A stretch of DNA of 64,000 nt from Crossiella cryophila (GTDB lineage: Bacteria; Actinomycetota; Actinomycetes; Mycobacteriales; Pseudonocardiaceae): positions 2,935,001-2,999,000 of the forward strand of contig NZ_JACHMH010000001.1 of NCBI RefSeq assembly GCF_014204915.1. The letters are read 5' to 3'. The first letter of the stretch is position 1. Each line of letters opens with the position of its first letter. Below the pieces are notes generated by a model that saw only the letters and a list, made by a program, of their open reading frames with translations, was not told the origin of the DNA and ran no database searches. The translations under genes were made by a program, and so were the position numbers. Of this stretch, positions 26,212 through 37,578 are shown one piece after another.

Positions 26212-29200
26212 CTAGAGGATCGGAGTCCGTTCGTCAGTCAGGGTCTCGCCGAGCAGGGCCAGGCCGAGGTCCTGTTCCAGTCGCTGGCCGGTGCCGGTGG
26301 CCAGCCGGACGGCCTCCTCGGCGCTGGTCCTGGCGCCGTCGGTGTCGCCGAGGTCGAGCTGGGCGGCGCCGCGGGCGAGCAGCGCGGCCGGGGTGAACCG
26401 GGTGGGCTCTCCCGCCGCGGCGATCAGGTCCAGGGCGGTGTTCGCGCTGGTCAGCGCGTCGCGTGGGCGGCCGGTCTGGCGGTGGGTGCCGGATTCGCCG
26501 AGCAGCGCGGCCACCTGGCCCCAGACGTGTCCGCCCGAGGTGGCCAGTGCGTGCGCCTGGGTGTGCAGTTCGGCGGCGCGGCGGGGTTCGGCGCAGTCCG
26601 CGAGGGCGTTGAGCGCGTTGACCTCGGCCACCCGGTGCGCCATGCCGCGGGCCAGCCGCACCGATTCCTCGGCGTCGGCGCCTGCCCGGTCGTGGTCGCC
26701 GAGGTGGCGGCGGGTCTCGGCCAGCGCGGCCAGCACCTCGACCTCCATCCGCCGGTGGCCCAGTTCGCGGAAGGTGGCCAGTGCCTCGGTGAGCACGGTG
26801 TCGGCCTGGGCCAGCGCGCCGCGGGCGAGCTGGGCGCGGCCGAGCACGTAGTGGCCGTAGGTGGCCAGCAGCCGGGAGCCCTCGGCCGCGCCGATGGCCA
26901 CGATGGCCCTGGAGTGCGCCTCGGCCTCCTCCAGCGCGGCCAGGTCCACGCACAGGTGGCCGAGGTTGGCCCTGGCCATGGCGTGCCGGTGCGGGTCGCG
27001 GGCGTCGGCGTGCGCGAGCGCGCTGCGCAGGTGCGCGCCCGCGTCGGTGAGCCTGCCCAGGTTGAGGCAGACCAGGCCGAGGTTGTTCAGCGTGGCCAGT
27101 TCGCCGTCGAGGTCGCCGAGCCGCCGCTGGATGCGCAGGGCCTGTTCGTAGTGCCCGGCGGCGGCCCGGTTGTCGCCGAGGGTCCAGTGCAGGGTGCCCA
27201 GGCTGAGCCGCATGGCGGCCTCGCCGGGTTCGTCGGGTTCGGCCAGCGCGGCGGCCAGGCCGGTCTCGACCACGTGCAGCCAGTCGGCGACGTGGCCGGT
27301 GTGGTGGAAGTAGCCGCGCAGCGCGTCGGCGAGCAGCCAGGAGTAGGGGGCCAGCGGTCCGGCACAGATGGTGGCGGCGGCCACGATGTTGGCGGTTTCC
27401 GCGGTGAGCCAGGCGATCGCGGCCGCGGGGCGCGGGGCCGGGTTGGGCCGGGGCGCGGGCAGCGGGAGCTGGACGATCTCCGGGTAGAGGCTGCGGGCGG
27501 CGCCGCGGGCCGTGTGCAGGTAGTAGGCGAGCAGGGCGCGGCGGGCGGTGTCCAGTGCCTCGGCGGTCTCCTCGGCGGCGGCGCGTTCGGCCGCGTAGAG
27601 CCGGAGCAGGTCGTGTGCCTGGTACCGGTCGCCCGCCTGGTGCTGGACCAGGTTGGCGGTGCCGAGCTGGCGCAGCAGCGGCAGCGCGGCCTCGGGGGTG
27701 AGTCCGGCCAGCGCGGCGGCGACCTCCTTGGTGAAGTCGTTGCCCGGCACCAGGCCGAGCAGCCGGAACAGTCGCTGGGCCGGCGGGTCGAGCATGTCGT
27801 AGGACAGGTCGAAGGCGGCCTGCACGGCGGTGGCGTCGTCGCCTTCGATGCGCAGGCCGGCCAGGCGTTCGGCGCTGAGTTCGGCCACGTAGTCGGCGAT
27901 CCGCGCGCTGGGCCGCCCGGCCAGGTTGCCAGCGGCCACCCGCAGTGCGAGGGGCAGGTGTCCGCAGAGGCGGGCCAGTTCGGCCGCGGCTGCGGGTTCG
28001 GCGGCGACCAGGTCGGGGCCGAGGATGCCGCCGAGCAGGCGGCGGGCGTCGGCCGGGGAGAGCACTTCCAGGGACAGCGGGCGGGCGCCGTCGAGCACGG
28101 TCATCCCGCGCAGGGCGTTGCGGCTGGTGATCAGCACCGCGCAGCCGGGTTCGCCGGGCAGCAGCGCGCGGACCTGTTCCGGGCCGATCGCGTTGTCCAG
28201 CACGATGAGCAGCCGTCGCCCGGTGAGCAGCGAGCGGTACTGCGCGGCGCGTTCCTCCGGGTCGAGCGGGATCTGTTCGGGGGTGACGCCGAGGGCGCGC
28301 AGGAACCGGCTGAGCACGTCGGCGGGGGCCAGCGGCGGGCCGGGGGAGTAGCCGTGCAGGTTGACGTAGATCTGGCCGTCCGGGAAGTGCGCGCGCACCT
28401 CGTGCCCGGCCCGGATGGCCAGCGCGGTCTTGCCGACGCCCGGCGGTCCGGTGAGGGTGACCACCGGCACCGACATGGCCGAGCCCGCGCCGCGCAGCAG
28501 GTCGCCGAGGTGGGTGATCTCCGGGCCGCGTCCGACGAAGTCGGCGACGCCGGGCGGCAGCTGGGACAGGCCGCCGGGGCGTGCGGCGGCCGGGGCGGGG
28601 GCGCTGGTGTGCGCGGTGGCCGGGCCGAGTGAGCTGTCGTTGTTGAGGATGGCCCGGTGCAGGGCGCGCAGTTCCTCGCCGGGGTCCACGCCCAGGTCCT
28701 CCGACAGCCTGCCGCTGACCGCCTGGAACGCCTCCAGGGCCTCGACCTGCCGGTTGGAGCGGTAGAGGGCGAGCATGAGCTGGGCCCAGAACTGCTCGCG
28801 CAGCGGGTACTGGCCGGTGAGCCCGTACAGCTCGCCGACGACCTCCTGGTGCGCGCCCAGCCGCAGCCGGGCGTGCAGCCGGTCGGCCACCGCCTGCAGC
28901 CGCAGTTCGTCCAGCCAGCGGGCCTCGCCGCACTGCAGGGACTCCGATGGCACGTCGGACAGGGCGGGACCGCGCCAGAGGGCGAGCGCCTCGGTGAGCA
29001 GGCCGACGATCCGGCCGGGGTCGTCACCGGCGAGTTTGACCTGGTCGGTGAGCCGCCGGAAGCGGTGGATGTCCAGGGATTCCGGGTCGAGTTCGAGGCG
29101 GTAGCCGTCGGGTTCTGTGTGCAGCAGCACGCCGTCGAGGGCCTGGCGCAACCGCATCACGTAGACCTGCAGGGTCTGCCGGGGCTGGCTGACCTGCTCC

Positions 29201-29367
29201 TCGCCCCAGACCCGTTCGGCGAGTTCGTCGAAGGCCACGTGCTGGTTGGCGCGCAGCAGCAGACTGGCCAGCACGGTCCGCTGTTTGGCGGCTTTCACCG
29301 CGATCGGCTGCCCCCCGCGCAGCACCTGAAGCGGACCGAGCAGACCGAAGGACAACGGGCCGTGCAC
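26212..29367 (-). CDS. AfsR/SARP family transcriptional regulator
   Basis: A 1051-aa regulator: OmpR-like DNA-binding domain (about 5-90), bacterial transcriptional activation domain (about 95-240), NB-ARC ATPase with Walker A GPPGVGKT (about 307-314), and a C-terminal TPR region (about 700-1040). Such proteins activate secondary-metabolism or morphological genes; targets are unknown and no biosynthetic cluster is in the window. GTG 29367 is chosen because GGGGAGG lies 6 nt upstream. A longer reading frame upstream exists. The next two genes may be co-transcribed. Confidence 0.93.
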   Translation of the reverse strand: MHGPLSFGLLGPLQVLRGGQPIAVKAAKQRTVLASLLLRANQHVAFDELAERVWGEEQVSQPRQTLQVYVMRLRQALDGVLLHTEPDGYRLELDPESLDIHRFRRLTDQVKLAGDDPGRIVGLLTEALALWRGPALSDVPSESLQCGEARWLDELRLQAVADRLHARLRLGAHQEVVGELYGLTGQYPLREQFWAQLMLALYRSNRQVEALEAFQAVSGRLSEDLGVDPGEELRALHRAILNNDSSLGPATAHTSAPAPAAARPGGLSQLPPGVADFVGRGPEITHLGDLLRGAGSAMSVPVVTLTGPPGVGKTALAIRAGHEVRAHFPDGQIYVNLHGYSPGPPLAPADVLSRFLRALGVTPEQIPLDPEERAAQYRSLLTGRRLLIVLDNAIGPEQVRALLPGEPGCAVLITSRNALRGMTVLDGARPLSLEVLSPADARRLLGGILGPDLVAAEPAAAAELARLCGHLPLALRVAAGNLAGRPSARIADYVAELSAERLAGLRIEGDDATAVQAAFDLSYDMLDPPAQRLFRLLGLVPGNDFTKEVAAALAGLTPEAALPLLRQLGTANLVQHQAGDRYQAHDLLRLYAAERAAAEETAEALDTARRALLAYYLHTARGAARSLYPEIVQLPLPAPRPNPAPRPAAAIAWLTAETANIVAAATICAGPLAPYSWLLADALRGYFHHTGHVADWLHVVETGLAAALAEPDEPGEAAMRLSLGTLHWTLGDNRAAAGHYEQALRIQRRLGDLDGELATLNNLGLVCLNLGRLTDAGAHLRSALAHADARDPHRHAMARANLGHLCVDLAALEEAEAHSRAIVAIGAAEGSRLLATYGHYVLGRAQLARGALAQADTVLTEALATFRELGHRRMEVEVLAALAETRRHLGDHDRAGADAEESVRLARGMAHRVAEVNALNALADCAEPRRAAELHTQAHALATSGGHVWGQVAALLGESGTHRQTGRPRDALTSANTALDLIAAAGEPTRFTPAALLARGAAQLDLGDTDGARTSAEEAVRLATGTGQRLEQDLGLALLGETLTDERTPIL

Positions 29368-29534
29368 AGACACCCTCCCCTGGACCGGACCCTCCGGCGC
29401 ATGACCCCCAGCTTCCGGACAGCGAGGGGCCAGCTTACGTCGGTGAGTGGCGGGATTGGGCACGTCAGGGGTGGTGGAACCCCCGATCGGAGCAGTGCCG
29501 AACGGGTCCGGTGGCTATCTGATCACTGGGCGTG

Positions 29535-30275
29535 TCAGTTCGGCAGGGCGAAAGTGATTCCGGGGGCACTCAGTTCGGGGCGGGGCACCCAGCATTCCGA
29601 CAGCGGCAGCGCGCCGGAGAGCGCGTCCAGGACCGCCTTCTCGGCCAGCGGCTCGACCTCGGCCACGGTGACCTGGCGGCCCAGTTCGGCGCTGAGCGAG
29701 GTGACCCCGGCATCGGCGATGCCGCACGGGATGATCCGCTCGAAGGCGGCCAGGTCGGCATCGCAGTTGATCTCGAAGCCGTGCATGGTGACCCCGCGCT
29801 GCACCCGGATGCCGATCGCGGCGATCTTGCGCTCGACCCTGGTCTCGTCGGCGGGCAGCCACACCCCGCTGCGGCCCTCGACCCGGCCCGCGGGCAGGCC
29901 GAGGTCGCGGCAGACCTTGATCAGGCCCTCCTCGACCCGGCGCACGTAGTCGACCACGTCCACCGGATCGGTGAGCTTGACGATCGGGTAGCCCACCAGC
30001 TGGCCCGGCCCGTGCCAGGTGATCTTGCCGCCGCGGTCGACCTCGACCACCGGGGTGCCGTCGGTCGGCCGGTCCTCCGGCTGGGTCCGCTTGCCCGCGG
30101 TGTAGACGCTGGGGTGCTCCAGCAGCAGCAGGGTGTCCGGCCCGTCGCCGTCGGCACGGGCGTCCAGCACCTCGCGCTGGAGTTCCCAGGCCTTGAGGTA
30201 GTCGATGCTGCCGAGGTGGCGGACCAGTACGGGTTCGCCCGACTCCCGGCAGGACAGGGGATCGCTGTTGCGCAC
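29535..30275 (-). CDS. lipB: octanoyltransferase
   Basis: Transfers octanoate from acyl carrier protein to lipoyl domains, before LipA inserts sulfur. 246 aa. The catalytic dyad is Lys150 ([10 protein letters not shown]) and Cys184 ([14 protein letters not shown]); the substrate loop [17 protein letters not shown] is present. GTG start. It lies 9 nt downstream of the TIGR01777 gene on the same strand and is followed by a 167-bp gap before the SARP gene. Confidence 0.97.
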   Translation of the reverse strand: MRNSDPLSCRESGEPVLVRHLGSIDYLKAWELQREVLDARADGDGPDTLLLLEHPSVYTAGKRTQPEDRPTDGTPVVEVDRGGKITWHGPGQLVGYPIVKLTDPVDVVDYVRRVEEGLIKVCRDLGLPAGRVEGRSGVWLPADETRVERKIAAIGIRVQRGVTMHGFEINCDADLAAFERIIPCGIADAGVTSLSAELGRQVTVAEVEPLAEKAVLDALSGALPLSECWVPRPELSAPGITFALPN

Positions 30276-30284
30276 GCCTCGACC

Positions 30285-31193
30285 CTACGCCGCCGGTTCG
30301 CCCTCGGGCACGGCGGCGGCCAGGGCGGCGGCGACCGTGGGGTGCTGGAAGACGTAGCCCTGCGACCGCAGTACTCCGGGCAGCGCGCGCTGGCCGAACA
30401 ACGCCATCTCCTGGGCGGTCTCCGCGCCGAGCACCAGTTTGAGCGCGAACTCCGGCACCACCCAGGGCGCGGGCCGGTGCAGTGAGTCGGCCAGCGCGGC
30501 GGTGAACTGGCTGTTGGTCACCGGTTCCGGGCCGGTGAGGTTGACCGGGCCGCTGACCTGGCTGTGTTCCAGGGCGAACCGGATCGCGCCGACCTCGTCG
30601 TCCAGGGAGATCCACGGCATGTACTGCGCCCCGCTGCCCAGCCTGCCGCCGAGCAGGAAGGAGAACAGCGGCCGCAGGCGTCCGAGCAGCCCGCCGTGCG
30701 CGGAGAGCACCAGCCCGGTGCGCACCCGCACCACCCGCGCGCCCACGTGCTCGGCCGGTTGGGTGGCGGCCTCCCAGTCCCGGCACAGCTCGGCCAGGAA
30801 ACCGGTGCCCGCCTCGGCGGTCTCGTCGATCTCCCGGTCGCCGGTGTCGCCGTAGTAGCCGACCGCGGAGCCGCTGACGAACACCGGGATCCGGTGCCGG
30901 GCCACGGCTTGGGCCAGCACGGTGGTCGGCACCAGCCTGCTCTCCCGCAGCCTGGCCTTGCGTTCCTCGGTCCAGCGTTTGTCGCCGATGCCCGCCCCGC
31001 CCAGGTTGACCACCGCGTCCGCGCCGTCCAGCGCGCCGTCGGCGAACACCCCGCTCGGCGGGTCCCAGCGGCGTTCGTCGGGGGCGGCCGGGGCCCGGCG
31101 CACCAGCCGGACGACTTCGTGGCCGCTCTCCCGTAACTGGCTCACCAGGGCGCTGCCGATCAGGCCGGAGGAACCGGCGATCACCACTCGCAT
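30285..31193 (-). CDS. TIGR01777 family NAD-dependent epimerase/dehydratase-like protein
   Basis: A 302-aa extended SDR beginning MRVVIAGSSGLIGSAL (Rossmann glycine motif). VNLGGAGIGDKRWTEERK and GSAVGYYGDTGDREIDE follow, as in the TIGR01777/YfcH group, and the C terminus (DUF1731) has LRSQGYVFQHPTV. Biochemical role unknown. The corresponding gene Rv2216 has the same place between sucB and lipB in M. tuberculosis. No strong ribosome site at the ATG. Confidence 0.93.
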   Translation of the reverse strand: MRVVIAGSSGLIGSALVSQLRESGHEVVRLVRRAPAAPDERRWDPPSGVFADGALDGADAVVNLGGAGIGDKRWTEERKARLRESRLVPTTVLAQAVARHRIPVFVSGSAVGYYGDTGDREIDETAEAGTGFLAELCRDWEAATQPAEHVGARVVRVRTGLVLSAHGGLLGRLRPLFSFLLGGRLGSGAQYMPWISLDDEVGAIRFALEHSQVSGPVNLTGPEPVTNSQFTAALADSLHRPAPWVVPEFALKLVLGAETAQEMALFGQRALPGVLRSQGYVFQHPTVAAALAAAVPEGEPAA

Positions 31194-31243
31194 GACTCGA
31201 TCGTGGTGCATCGGCGCGATCACCGCGACCCGCCAACGGCCGA

Positions 31244-31276
31244 AGGGCCCCCACCGCGTAGCGCGGCGAGGGCCCT
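31244..31276 (-). terminator. hairpin terminator of sucB
   Basis: Two-step stem AGGGCCC/GGGCCCT with an inner CCGCG/CGCGG helix, 22 bp after the sucB stop. No T-tract. Confidence 0.65.
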
Positions 31277-31297
31277 CCGGGGATCGTGCGAGGTGCG

Positions 31298-33061
31298 TCA
31301 GAGACCCAGATCGGCCTCGAACGCGCCCTCCTCGAGCCGCTGCTTGACCGCGGTCAGGAAGCGGGCCGCGTCGGCGCCGTCGACCAGCCGGTGGTCGTAG
31401 GACAGGGCCAGGTAGACCATGGAGCGGATGGCGATGGTGTCGCCGCCAGCCTCGTCGGTCACCACGACGGCGCGCTTGACCACGCCGCCGGTGCCCAGGA
31501 TGCCCACCTGCGGCTGGTTGATGATCGGCGTGTCGAACAGGGCGCCCCGGCTGCCGGTGTTGGTCAGCGTGAAGGTGCCGCCGCTCAGCTCGTCCGGCGT
31601 GATCTTGTTGCGCCGGGTCCGGTCGGCCACGTCGGCGATCTTGCGGGCCAGGCCCGCGATGTTCAGATCGCCCGCGTCGTGGATGACCGGGACCATCAGG
31701 CCCTTCTCGGTGTCCACCGCGATCACCAGGTGCTCGGCGCCGTGGTAGATGACCTCGTTGGCCTCGGCGTTGATCGAGGCGTTCAGCTTCGGGTGCTGCT
31801 TGAGCGCCTCGACGGCGGCCTTGGCGAAGAACGGCAGGAAGGAGAGCTTCACGCCTTCCCGCGCCTCGAAGGTGCCCTTGGCCCGCGCCCGCAGCCGGGC
31901 GATCTTGGTGACGTCCACCTCGACCACCGTGGTCAGCTGCGCGGAGGTCTGCAGCGACTCGACCATCCGGCGCGCGATGACCTGGCGGGGCCTGGTCATC
32001 TTCACCGTCTTGCCACGCAGTTCCGCTTCCGGCGTGGAGGCCGGGGCGGCGGCGCGCGGCGCGCCGGCGGCGGCCGGAGCCGACGGGGCGGCGGCGGGCT
32101 TGGCCGCGGCGGCCGCGGCTGCTGCCTTGGCCTCCTCGACCGCGGCGAGCACATCCTGCTTGCGGATGCGGCCGCCGACACCGGAGCCCTTGAGCGCGTT
32201 CAGGTCGACCTTGTGCTCCGCGGCGAGCTTGCGGACCAGCGGCGTCACGTAGGGCGCGTCGCCGTTGTCCTCAGCCGAGGCCGCGGCGGGCGCCTGCGGG
32301 GCGGGCGCGGCGGCCGGAGCCGGTGCGGCCTGCTGCGGCGCGGGGGCCGGAGCAGGGGCGGGCGCCGGTGCCGGGGCGGCGGCCGGAGCGGGCGCGGGAG
32401 CCGGGGCAGGCGCCGGAGCGGCCTGCGCGGCGGGTGCGCCACTGCCGATCACCGCGAGCTGGGCGCCCACGTCGACCGTCTCGTCCTCGCCGACGTTGAT
32501 CTCCAGCACGGTCCCGGCCACCGGGGACGGGATCTCGGTGTCGACCTTGTCGGTGGAGACCTCCAGCAGCGGCTCGTCCACCTCGACGGTGTCGCCGACC
32601 TGCTTGAGCCACCTGGTCACGGTGCCTTCGGTGACGGACTCGCCGAGGGCGGGCATCGGCACCGGGGTGCCCTGCGCCGCGCCACCACCGGCCGGGGCCG
32701 CTGCCGGCTCCGGCGCGGGGGCCGGTTCGGCCTGCTGGACGGGCTCGGGTGCGGGGGCGGGCGCTGCCGCGGGGGCCGGGGCCGGCTGCTCGGCGGCGGG
32801 CGCCGGGGCGGAGTCGCCACCGTCGCCGTCCCCGATGACCGCCAGTTCGGCGCCCACGTCCACGGTCTCGTCCTCGTTCACGACGATGCGCTGCAACACG
32901 CCCGCCGCGGGTGAGGGGATCTCGGTGTCCACCTTGTCGGTGGAGACCTCAAGCAAGGGCTCGTCGACCGCAACGGTGTCGCCGACCTGCTTGAGCCACC
33001 GGGTGACAGTGCCCTCCGTGACGCTCTCGCCGAGCGCCGGCATCTGGACGGAGAAGGCCAT
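31298..33061 (-). CDS. sucB: dihydrolipoamide acyltransferase (E2) of 2-oxo acid dehydrogenases
   Basis: A 587-aa E2 subunit with two lipoyl domains, each with [12 protein letters not shown] (lipoyl lysines Lys43 and Lys172). Long Ala/Pro linkers and a peripheral-subunit-binding domain follow ([20 protein letters not shown]). The C-terminal catalytic domain ends with [16 protein letters not shown]. In actinobacteria this protein (DlaT/SucB) serves the pyruvate and possibly the 2-oxoglutarate complex. Lpd is encoded 53 bp upstream on the same strand. ATG start. Confidence 0.96.
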   Translation of the reverse strand: MAFSVQMPALGESVTEGTVTRWLKQVGDTVAVDEPLLEVSTDKVDTEIPSPAAGVLQRIVVNEDETVDVGAELAVIGDGDGGDSAPAPAAEQPAPAPAAAPAPAPEPVQQAEPAPAPEPAAAPAGGGAAQGTPVPMPALGESVTEGTVTRWLKQVGDTVEVDEPLLEVSTDKVDTEIPSPVAGTVLEINVGEDETVDVGAQLAVIGSGAPAAQAAPAPAPAPAPAPAAAPAPAPAPAPAPAPQQAAPAPAAAPAPQAPAAASAEDNGDAPYVTPLVRKLAAEHKVDLNALKGSGVGGRIRKQDVLAAVEEAKAAAAAAAAKPAAAPSAPAAAGAPRAAAPASTPEAELRGKTVKMTRPRQVIARRMVESLQTSAQLTTVVEVDVTKIARLRARAKGTFEAREGVKLSFLPFFAKAAVEALKQHPKLNASINAEANEVIYHGAEHLVIAVDTEKGLMVPVIHDAGDLNIAGLARKIADVADRTRRNKITPDELSGGTFTLTNTGSRGALFDTPIINQPQVGILGTGGVVKRAVVVTDEAGGDTIAIRSMVYLALSYDHRLVDGADAARFLTAVKQRLEEGAFEADLGL

Positions 33062-33114
33062 CTTTCGCTAGCTCCTCGTGCTTGTGCTCACTGGGTTTGC
33101 CTCGCGCCGAGCGA

Positions 33115-34488
<1,374 letters not shown>

Positions 34489-34735
34489 TTCGATCTCCTC
34501 ATGGAGGCATCGTTTGCTGGCGTTCTCTTGGTGCCGACAACGCCGGTTCAGCGCGACGGGCATCCGCCATCTTGTCACCATGTCAGGGGTCCTCGCGACG
34601 CGGGATGGCTACGTCTCAGTACGCATGTCCTGGGTCACGCTGGGTCGATCACCGTGGCGGAGTTTCGCCCGGAATGTGACGTCCGCCTGACAACCGGCCT
34701 GGCAAGATCGGGGGTTGGAGCGAAGGAGGTGCGCG

Positions 34736-35080
34736 GTGGGCCTGTTCGACCGTTTCCGCCGCAAGGAGCGCCCGGGGCAGTTGCGTTCGGCCTCGAACGC
34801 GGACACCGCCCATCTCGAGGCGTGGGCGGCGGCCCGGCACGGGGTCGAGTCGTACCTGGAGCCGAAGACCACGGTGACCGAGGCCACTGTCGTGTTCATC
34901 GCACACGACGGCGAGTGGACCCGGCGCCGGATCGGCGGCTTCGACGCGGCGCAGAAACTTGCCCGGAAATTGAAGATTCCGATGTACGAGGCCAACAAGG
35001 TCGGCTATCCACAGAGGATGCGCGACTACACCGCACGACAGCGCGCGCAGCAGCGCCGCGACGGGAAGGCGTCCAGCTAG
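34736..35080 (+). CDS. small conserved hypothetical protein (114 aa)
   Basis: A basic soluble protein: VGLFDRFRRKERPGQL, then TEATVVFIAHDGEWTRRRIG and LARKLKIPMYEANKVGYPQR. GTG 34736 has GAAGGAGG at 34722-34729. It is divergent from lpd over 247 bp and abuts the next gene without a gap, so the two form an operon. Similar short proteins occur beside lpd in related actinobacteria, but no role is known to me. Confidence 0.75.
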   Translation: MGLFDRFRRKERPGQLRSASNADTAHLEAWAAARHGVESYLEPKTTVTEATVVFIAHDGEWTRRRIGGFDAAQKLARKLKIPMYEANKVGYPQRMRDYTARQRAQQRRDGKASS

Positions 35081-35494
35081 GTGTCCACTTTTCTCGACCG
35101 ACTCGCCGGAGTGGCCCAGGAGCCGTTGTTCCTGGACCCGGCTGACCGCGAACGCGAGCAGCGCGAGAACACCTGGTGGCTGACCACGGACGAGGCCGAA
35201 CACGCGCACCTGGACGTCACCACCCTGGCCGCGGTGCTCGCCGAACTGGCCGGTCGGCTCGCCGAACGCGCGGTGGCCCAGCTCGCCGCGGCTCCGGTCA
35301 CCTTCTACGCCTGGTACGAGGAGCTGGCCCGCCAGCTCCGCTGCTCCACGGGTTCCTGCGCGCCCTCGGAACTGCCGTTCCCGTCCAGGGTGGTCCCGGT
35401 GACCGCGGAGACCGTCGCGGCGGCCTTCTTCGGCGAGAAGAAGCCAAGGCAACGCGAGCAGGCGGTAGCCGCCTGGGTCGTCCCACTCATCTGA
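35081..35494 (+). CDS. hypothetical protein (137 aa)
   Basis: The GTG start directly follows the TAG of the preceding gene, so it is co-translated. Landmarks are RENTWWLTTDEAEHAHLD, VTFYAWYEELARQLRCSTGS and SRVVPVTAETVAAAFFGEKK. No membrane segment or signal. Not recognised as a named family. It is followed within a few bases by the 22-nt repeat array. Confidence 0.72.
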   Translation: MSTFLDRLAGVAQEPLFLDPADREREQRENTWWLTTDEAEHAHLDVTTLAAVLAELAGRLAERAVAQLAAAPVTFYAWYEELARQLRCSTGSCAPSELPFPSRVVPVTAETVAAAFFGEKKPRQREQAVAAWVVPLI

Positions 35495-35495
35495 G

Positions 35496-35647
35496 CGCCC
35501 ACAACAGCCAACCCGACGTACAAGAACGGCCAACACCCCGTACAAGAACGGCCAACACGCGGTACAAGACCGGCCAACACGCGCGGTGGGTGAAAACCCT
35601 CCGCGCGTGTTGGCCGTTGTCGTACGGGGTGTTGGCCGTTGTGGGAC
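35496..35647. repeat. 22-nt repeat array with inverted copies, forming a long hairpin
   Basis: Units with core GTACAAGAACGGCCAACAC start at 35518, 35540 and 35562, after a degenerate unit at 35496. Two inverted units cover 35606-35625 and 35627-35647. The inner part (CGGCCAACACGCGCGG and its complement) is a perfect 16-bp stem with an additional GGG/CCC step around a GTGAAAAC-type loop. The array starts just after the stop at 35494 and probably ends transcription, but its modular 22-nt period is more than a terminator needs. Confidence 0.8.
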
Positions 35648-35695
35648 GGCCGCCGGAGCGGGCGGGCCGTTGCGGGCCCTTGGACCGTCCGCCCC

Positions 35696-35871
35696 TTGTT
35701 GCGAAACAGGCGTGGCGCGCCAGCGACACGGCGGGCCCTTCGCCCTCAGTGCGGTTGTGTTTTCGCGTTGCCTTGCCGCGTGCCCGACCCATCCGAAGCT
35801 TGCTTCGCGTGGGGCGGGTACGCGGCGAGGCGACTAAGAGCGAAAACACCTGCGTGCGGAGCACGCCAATG
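35696..35871. repeat. structured intergenic element, copy 2 (after pepA)
   Basis: Second copy of the element at 19974-20173, in the same orientation relative to the neighbouring minus-strand gene. It ends 2 nt from the pepA stop. The hairpin is at 35776-35825 and keeps all pairings of copy 1 through paired substitutions. The insertion that makes the larger lipA-side hairpin in copy 1 is absent. The 22-nt array occupies the other half of this 379-bp gap. Confidence 0.8.
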
Positions 35872-35873
35872 TG

Positions 35874-37370
35874 TCAGCCCTGGTCGGCGATGTCGGCCAG
35901 GACGGCGGCCAGGGTGCGGACCGGGACGCCGGTGCCGCCCTTGGAGGTGTAGCCGTAGGGGCTGTTGGAGTTGTAGGCCGGGCCCGCGATGTCCAGGTGG
36001 GCCCACTGCACGTTCTCCGGCACGAACTCGCGCAGGAAGATGCCCGCGGCGAGCATGCCGCCCCAGCGGTGGCCGGAGACGTTGGCCAGGTCGGCCAGGC
36101 GGGAGTCCAGGTCGGCGCGGAGTTCCTCCGGCAGCGGCATGGCCCAGCCGCCCTCGCCGGTGGCGCGGGCGATGGTGGCCACCCGGTCGCGGAACTCGTC
36201 GCTGCCCATGATGCCCGCGGTGTGCTTGCCGAGCGCCACGACCTGGGCGCCGGTCAGGGTGGAGGTCTCGATCAGGTAGTCCGGGTTGTCCTCACCGGCG
36301 CGCACGATGGCGTCGGCCAGGATGAGCCTGCCCTCGGCGTCGGTGTTGAGCACCTCGACGGTCTTGCCGCCGTACATGGTCAGCACGTCGCCGGGGCGGT
36401 AGGCGGTGCCGGAGGGCATGTTCTCCGCCATCGGCACGGTCGCGATGATCTCCAGCGGGTACTTCAGCTTGGCCGCCAGCACCACGGTGGCCACCACGGC
36501 CGCCGCGCCGCCCATGTCCATGGTCATCTCGTCCATGCCGGGCGCGGGCTTGATCGAGATGCCGCCGGTGTCGAAGGTGATGCCCTTGCCGACCAGGGCG
36601 ACCTTCTTCTTCGGCTTGGGGCCGGTGTAGCTGAGCCGGACCAGCCGGGGCTGCCGGGAGGAGCCGCCGCCGACGCCGAGCACGCCGCCGTAGCCGCCCT
36701 TGCGCAGCGCCTTCTCGTCCAGCACCTCCACGGTCAGGCCGACGGCCTCGCCGAGCTTGACCGCGCGCTCGGCGAAGGAGGCCGGGAACAGGTCGTTGGG
36801 CGGGGTGTTGACGAAGTCGCGGGCGGTGGCCACCGCCTCGGCGATCGCGGTGTTGGCCTTGAGCACGTTCTTGGCGTGCTTGTCCTTGGCGTCGGCGACC
36901 ACCAGGTCGGCCTTGGCCAGCGGGGCCTTGCCCTGGTCGGACTTGTAGCCGGTGAAGGTGTAGGCGCCGAGCACCAGACCCTCCACGGTGGCACCCAGGT
37001 CCACTGTGGACAGTGTCACAGTCGCCTTGGTCACCCCGGCCAGCGCGCGGGCGGCCACCCCGGCGGCGCGGCGGACCTGCTCGCTGCCGGGCCCGTCCTG
37101 GCCCGCGGCGGTCTTGCCGAGGCCGACGGCGAGCACCAGCGGGGCGGTCAGCGCGCCGCGCGCGGGCAGCTTGACCAGCTCATCGGCCTTGCCGGTGGCG
37201 CCGAGGGTGCTCAGCAGGGCGGTCAGCTCACCGTCGAAGGCGGCGTCCACCTGCTCGGCGCCCGGCGCGAGCAGCACGCCGTCGGATCCCTGGATGGTGC
37301 CGATGACCACCGCGTCGGTCGCGACGGACTTGGGATCGCTGTCGGTCAGCGCAAGCTTGGGCGCGGTCAC
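35874..37370 (-). CDS. pepA: leucyl aminopeptidase (M17)
   Basis: Cytosolic two-metal aminopeptidase releasing N-terminal residues from peptides. 498 aa. The metal/catalytic motifs are in the C-terminal half: [24 protein letters not shown], and the signature NTDAEGRL at 342-349. The N-terminal half is the usual variable domain. GTG start with AAGGAGC 5 nt or more upstream. It is the equivalent of M. tuberculosis pepB (Rv2213) by position. It is followed by the structured repeat. Confidence 0.96.
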   Translation of the reverse strand: MTAPKLALTDSDPKSVATDAVVIGTIQGSDGVLLAPGAEQVDAAFDGELTALLSTLGATGKADELVKLPARGALTAPLVLAVGLGKTAAGQDGPGSEQVRRAAGVAARALAGVTKATVTLSTVDLGATVEGLVLGAYTFTGYKSDQGKAPLAKADLVVADAKDKHAKNVLKANTAIAEAVATARDFVNTPPNDLFPASFAERAVKLGEAVGLTVEVLDEKALRKGGYGGVLGVGGGSSRQPRLVRLSYTGPKPKKKVALVGKGITFDTGGISIKPAPGMDEMTMDMGGAAAVVATVVLAAKLKYPLEIIATVPMAENMPSGTAYRPGDVLTMYGGKTVEVLNTDAEGRLILADAIVRAGEDNPDYLIETSTLTGAQVVALGKHTAGIMGSDEFRDRVATIARATGEGGWAMPLPEELRADLDSRLADLANVSGHRWGGMLAAGIFLREFVPENVQWAHLDIAGPAYNSNSPYGYTSKGGTGVPVRTLAAVLADIADQG

Positions 37371-37566
37371 GTGTGCTCCTTAATCCCGTCCCGCCCGAGC
37401 TGCGCGCGCGTGTCGAGGCTGGCGACGGCGTGTGGTTCGTTGTTGTCGCGGCAAGCGGTTTCTTCGCCGCAAGCCCGGTCTTCTTCCCAGGTCCAGTGTT
37501 GCGGAAGGCTAATCCGAGTGGGCTATCCGCCCCCACGGCGGCTATCGCTCTTTAATACAGTCCGAA

Positions 37567-37572
37567 TACTGT
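37567..37572 (+). promoter_or_regulatory. putative -10 hexamer, leaderless permease gene
   Basis: TACTGT lies 6 nt before the GTG at 37579. An in-frame GTG at 37573 directly abuts it and could not be transcribed from this promoter. Confidence 0.45.
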
Positions 37573-37578
37573 GTGTCG

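Noticed and set aside
25933-28933. Two 899-aa frames (one per strand) over the SARP gene
   Set aside because: Shadow frames of the SARP coding sequence: repetitive Gly/Gln/Val or Arg/Pro/Ala composition and no recognisable domain.
35496-35647. Possible CRISPR array
   Set aside because: Units are contiguous at 22 nt without unique spacers, some are inverted, and no cas genes are near.
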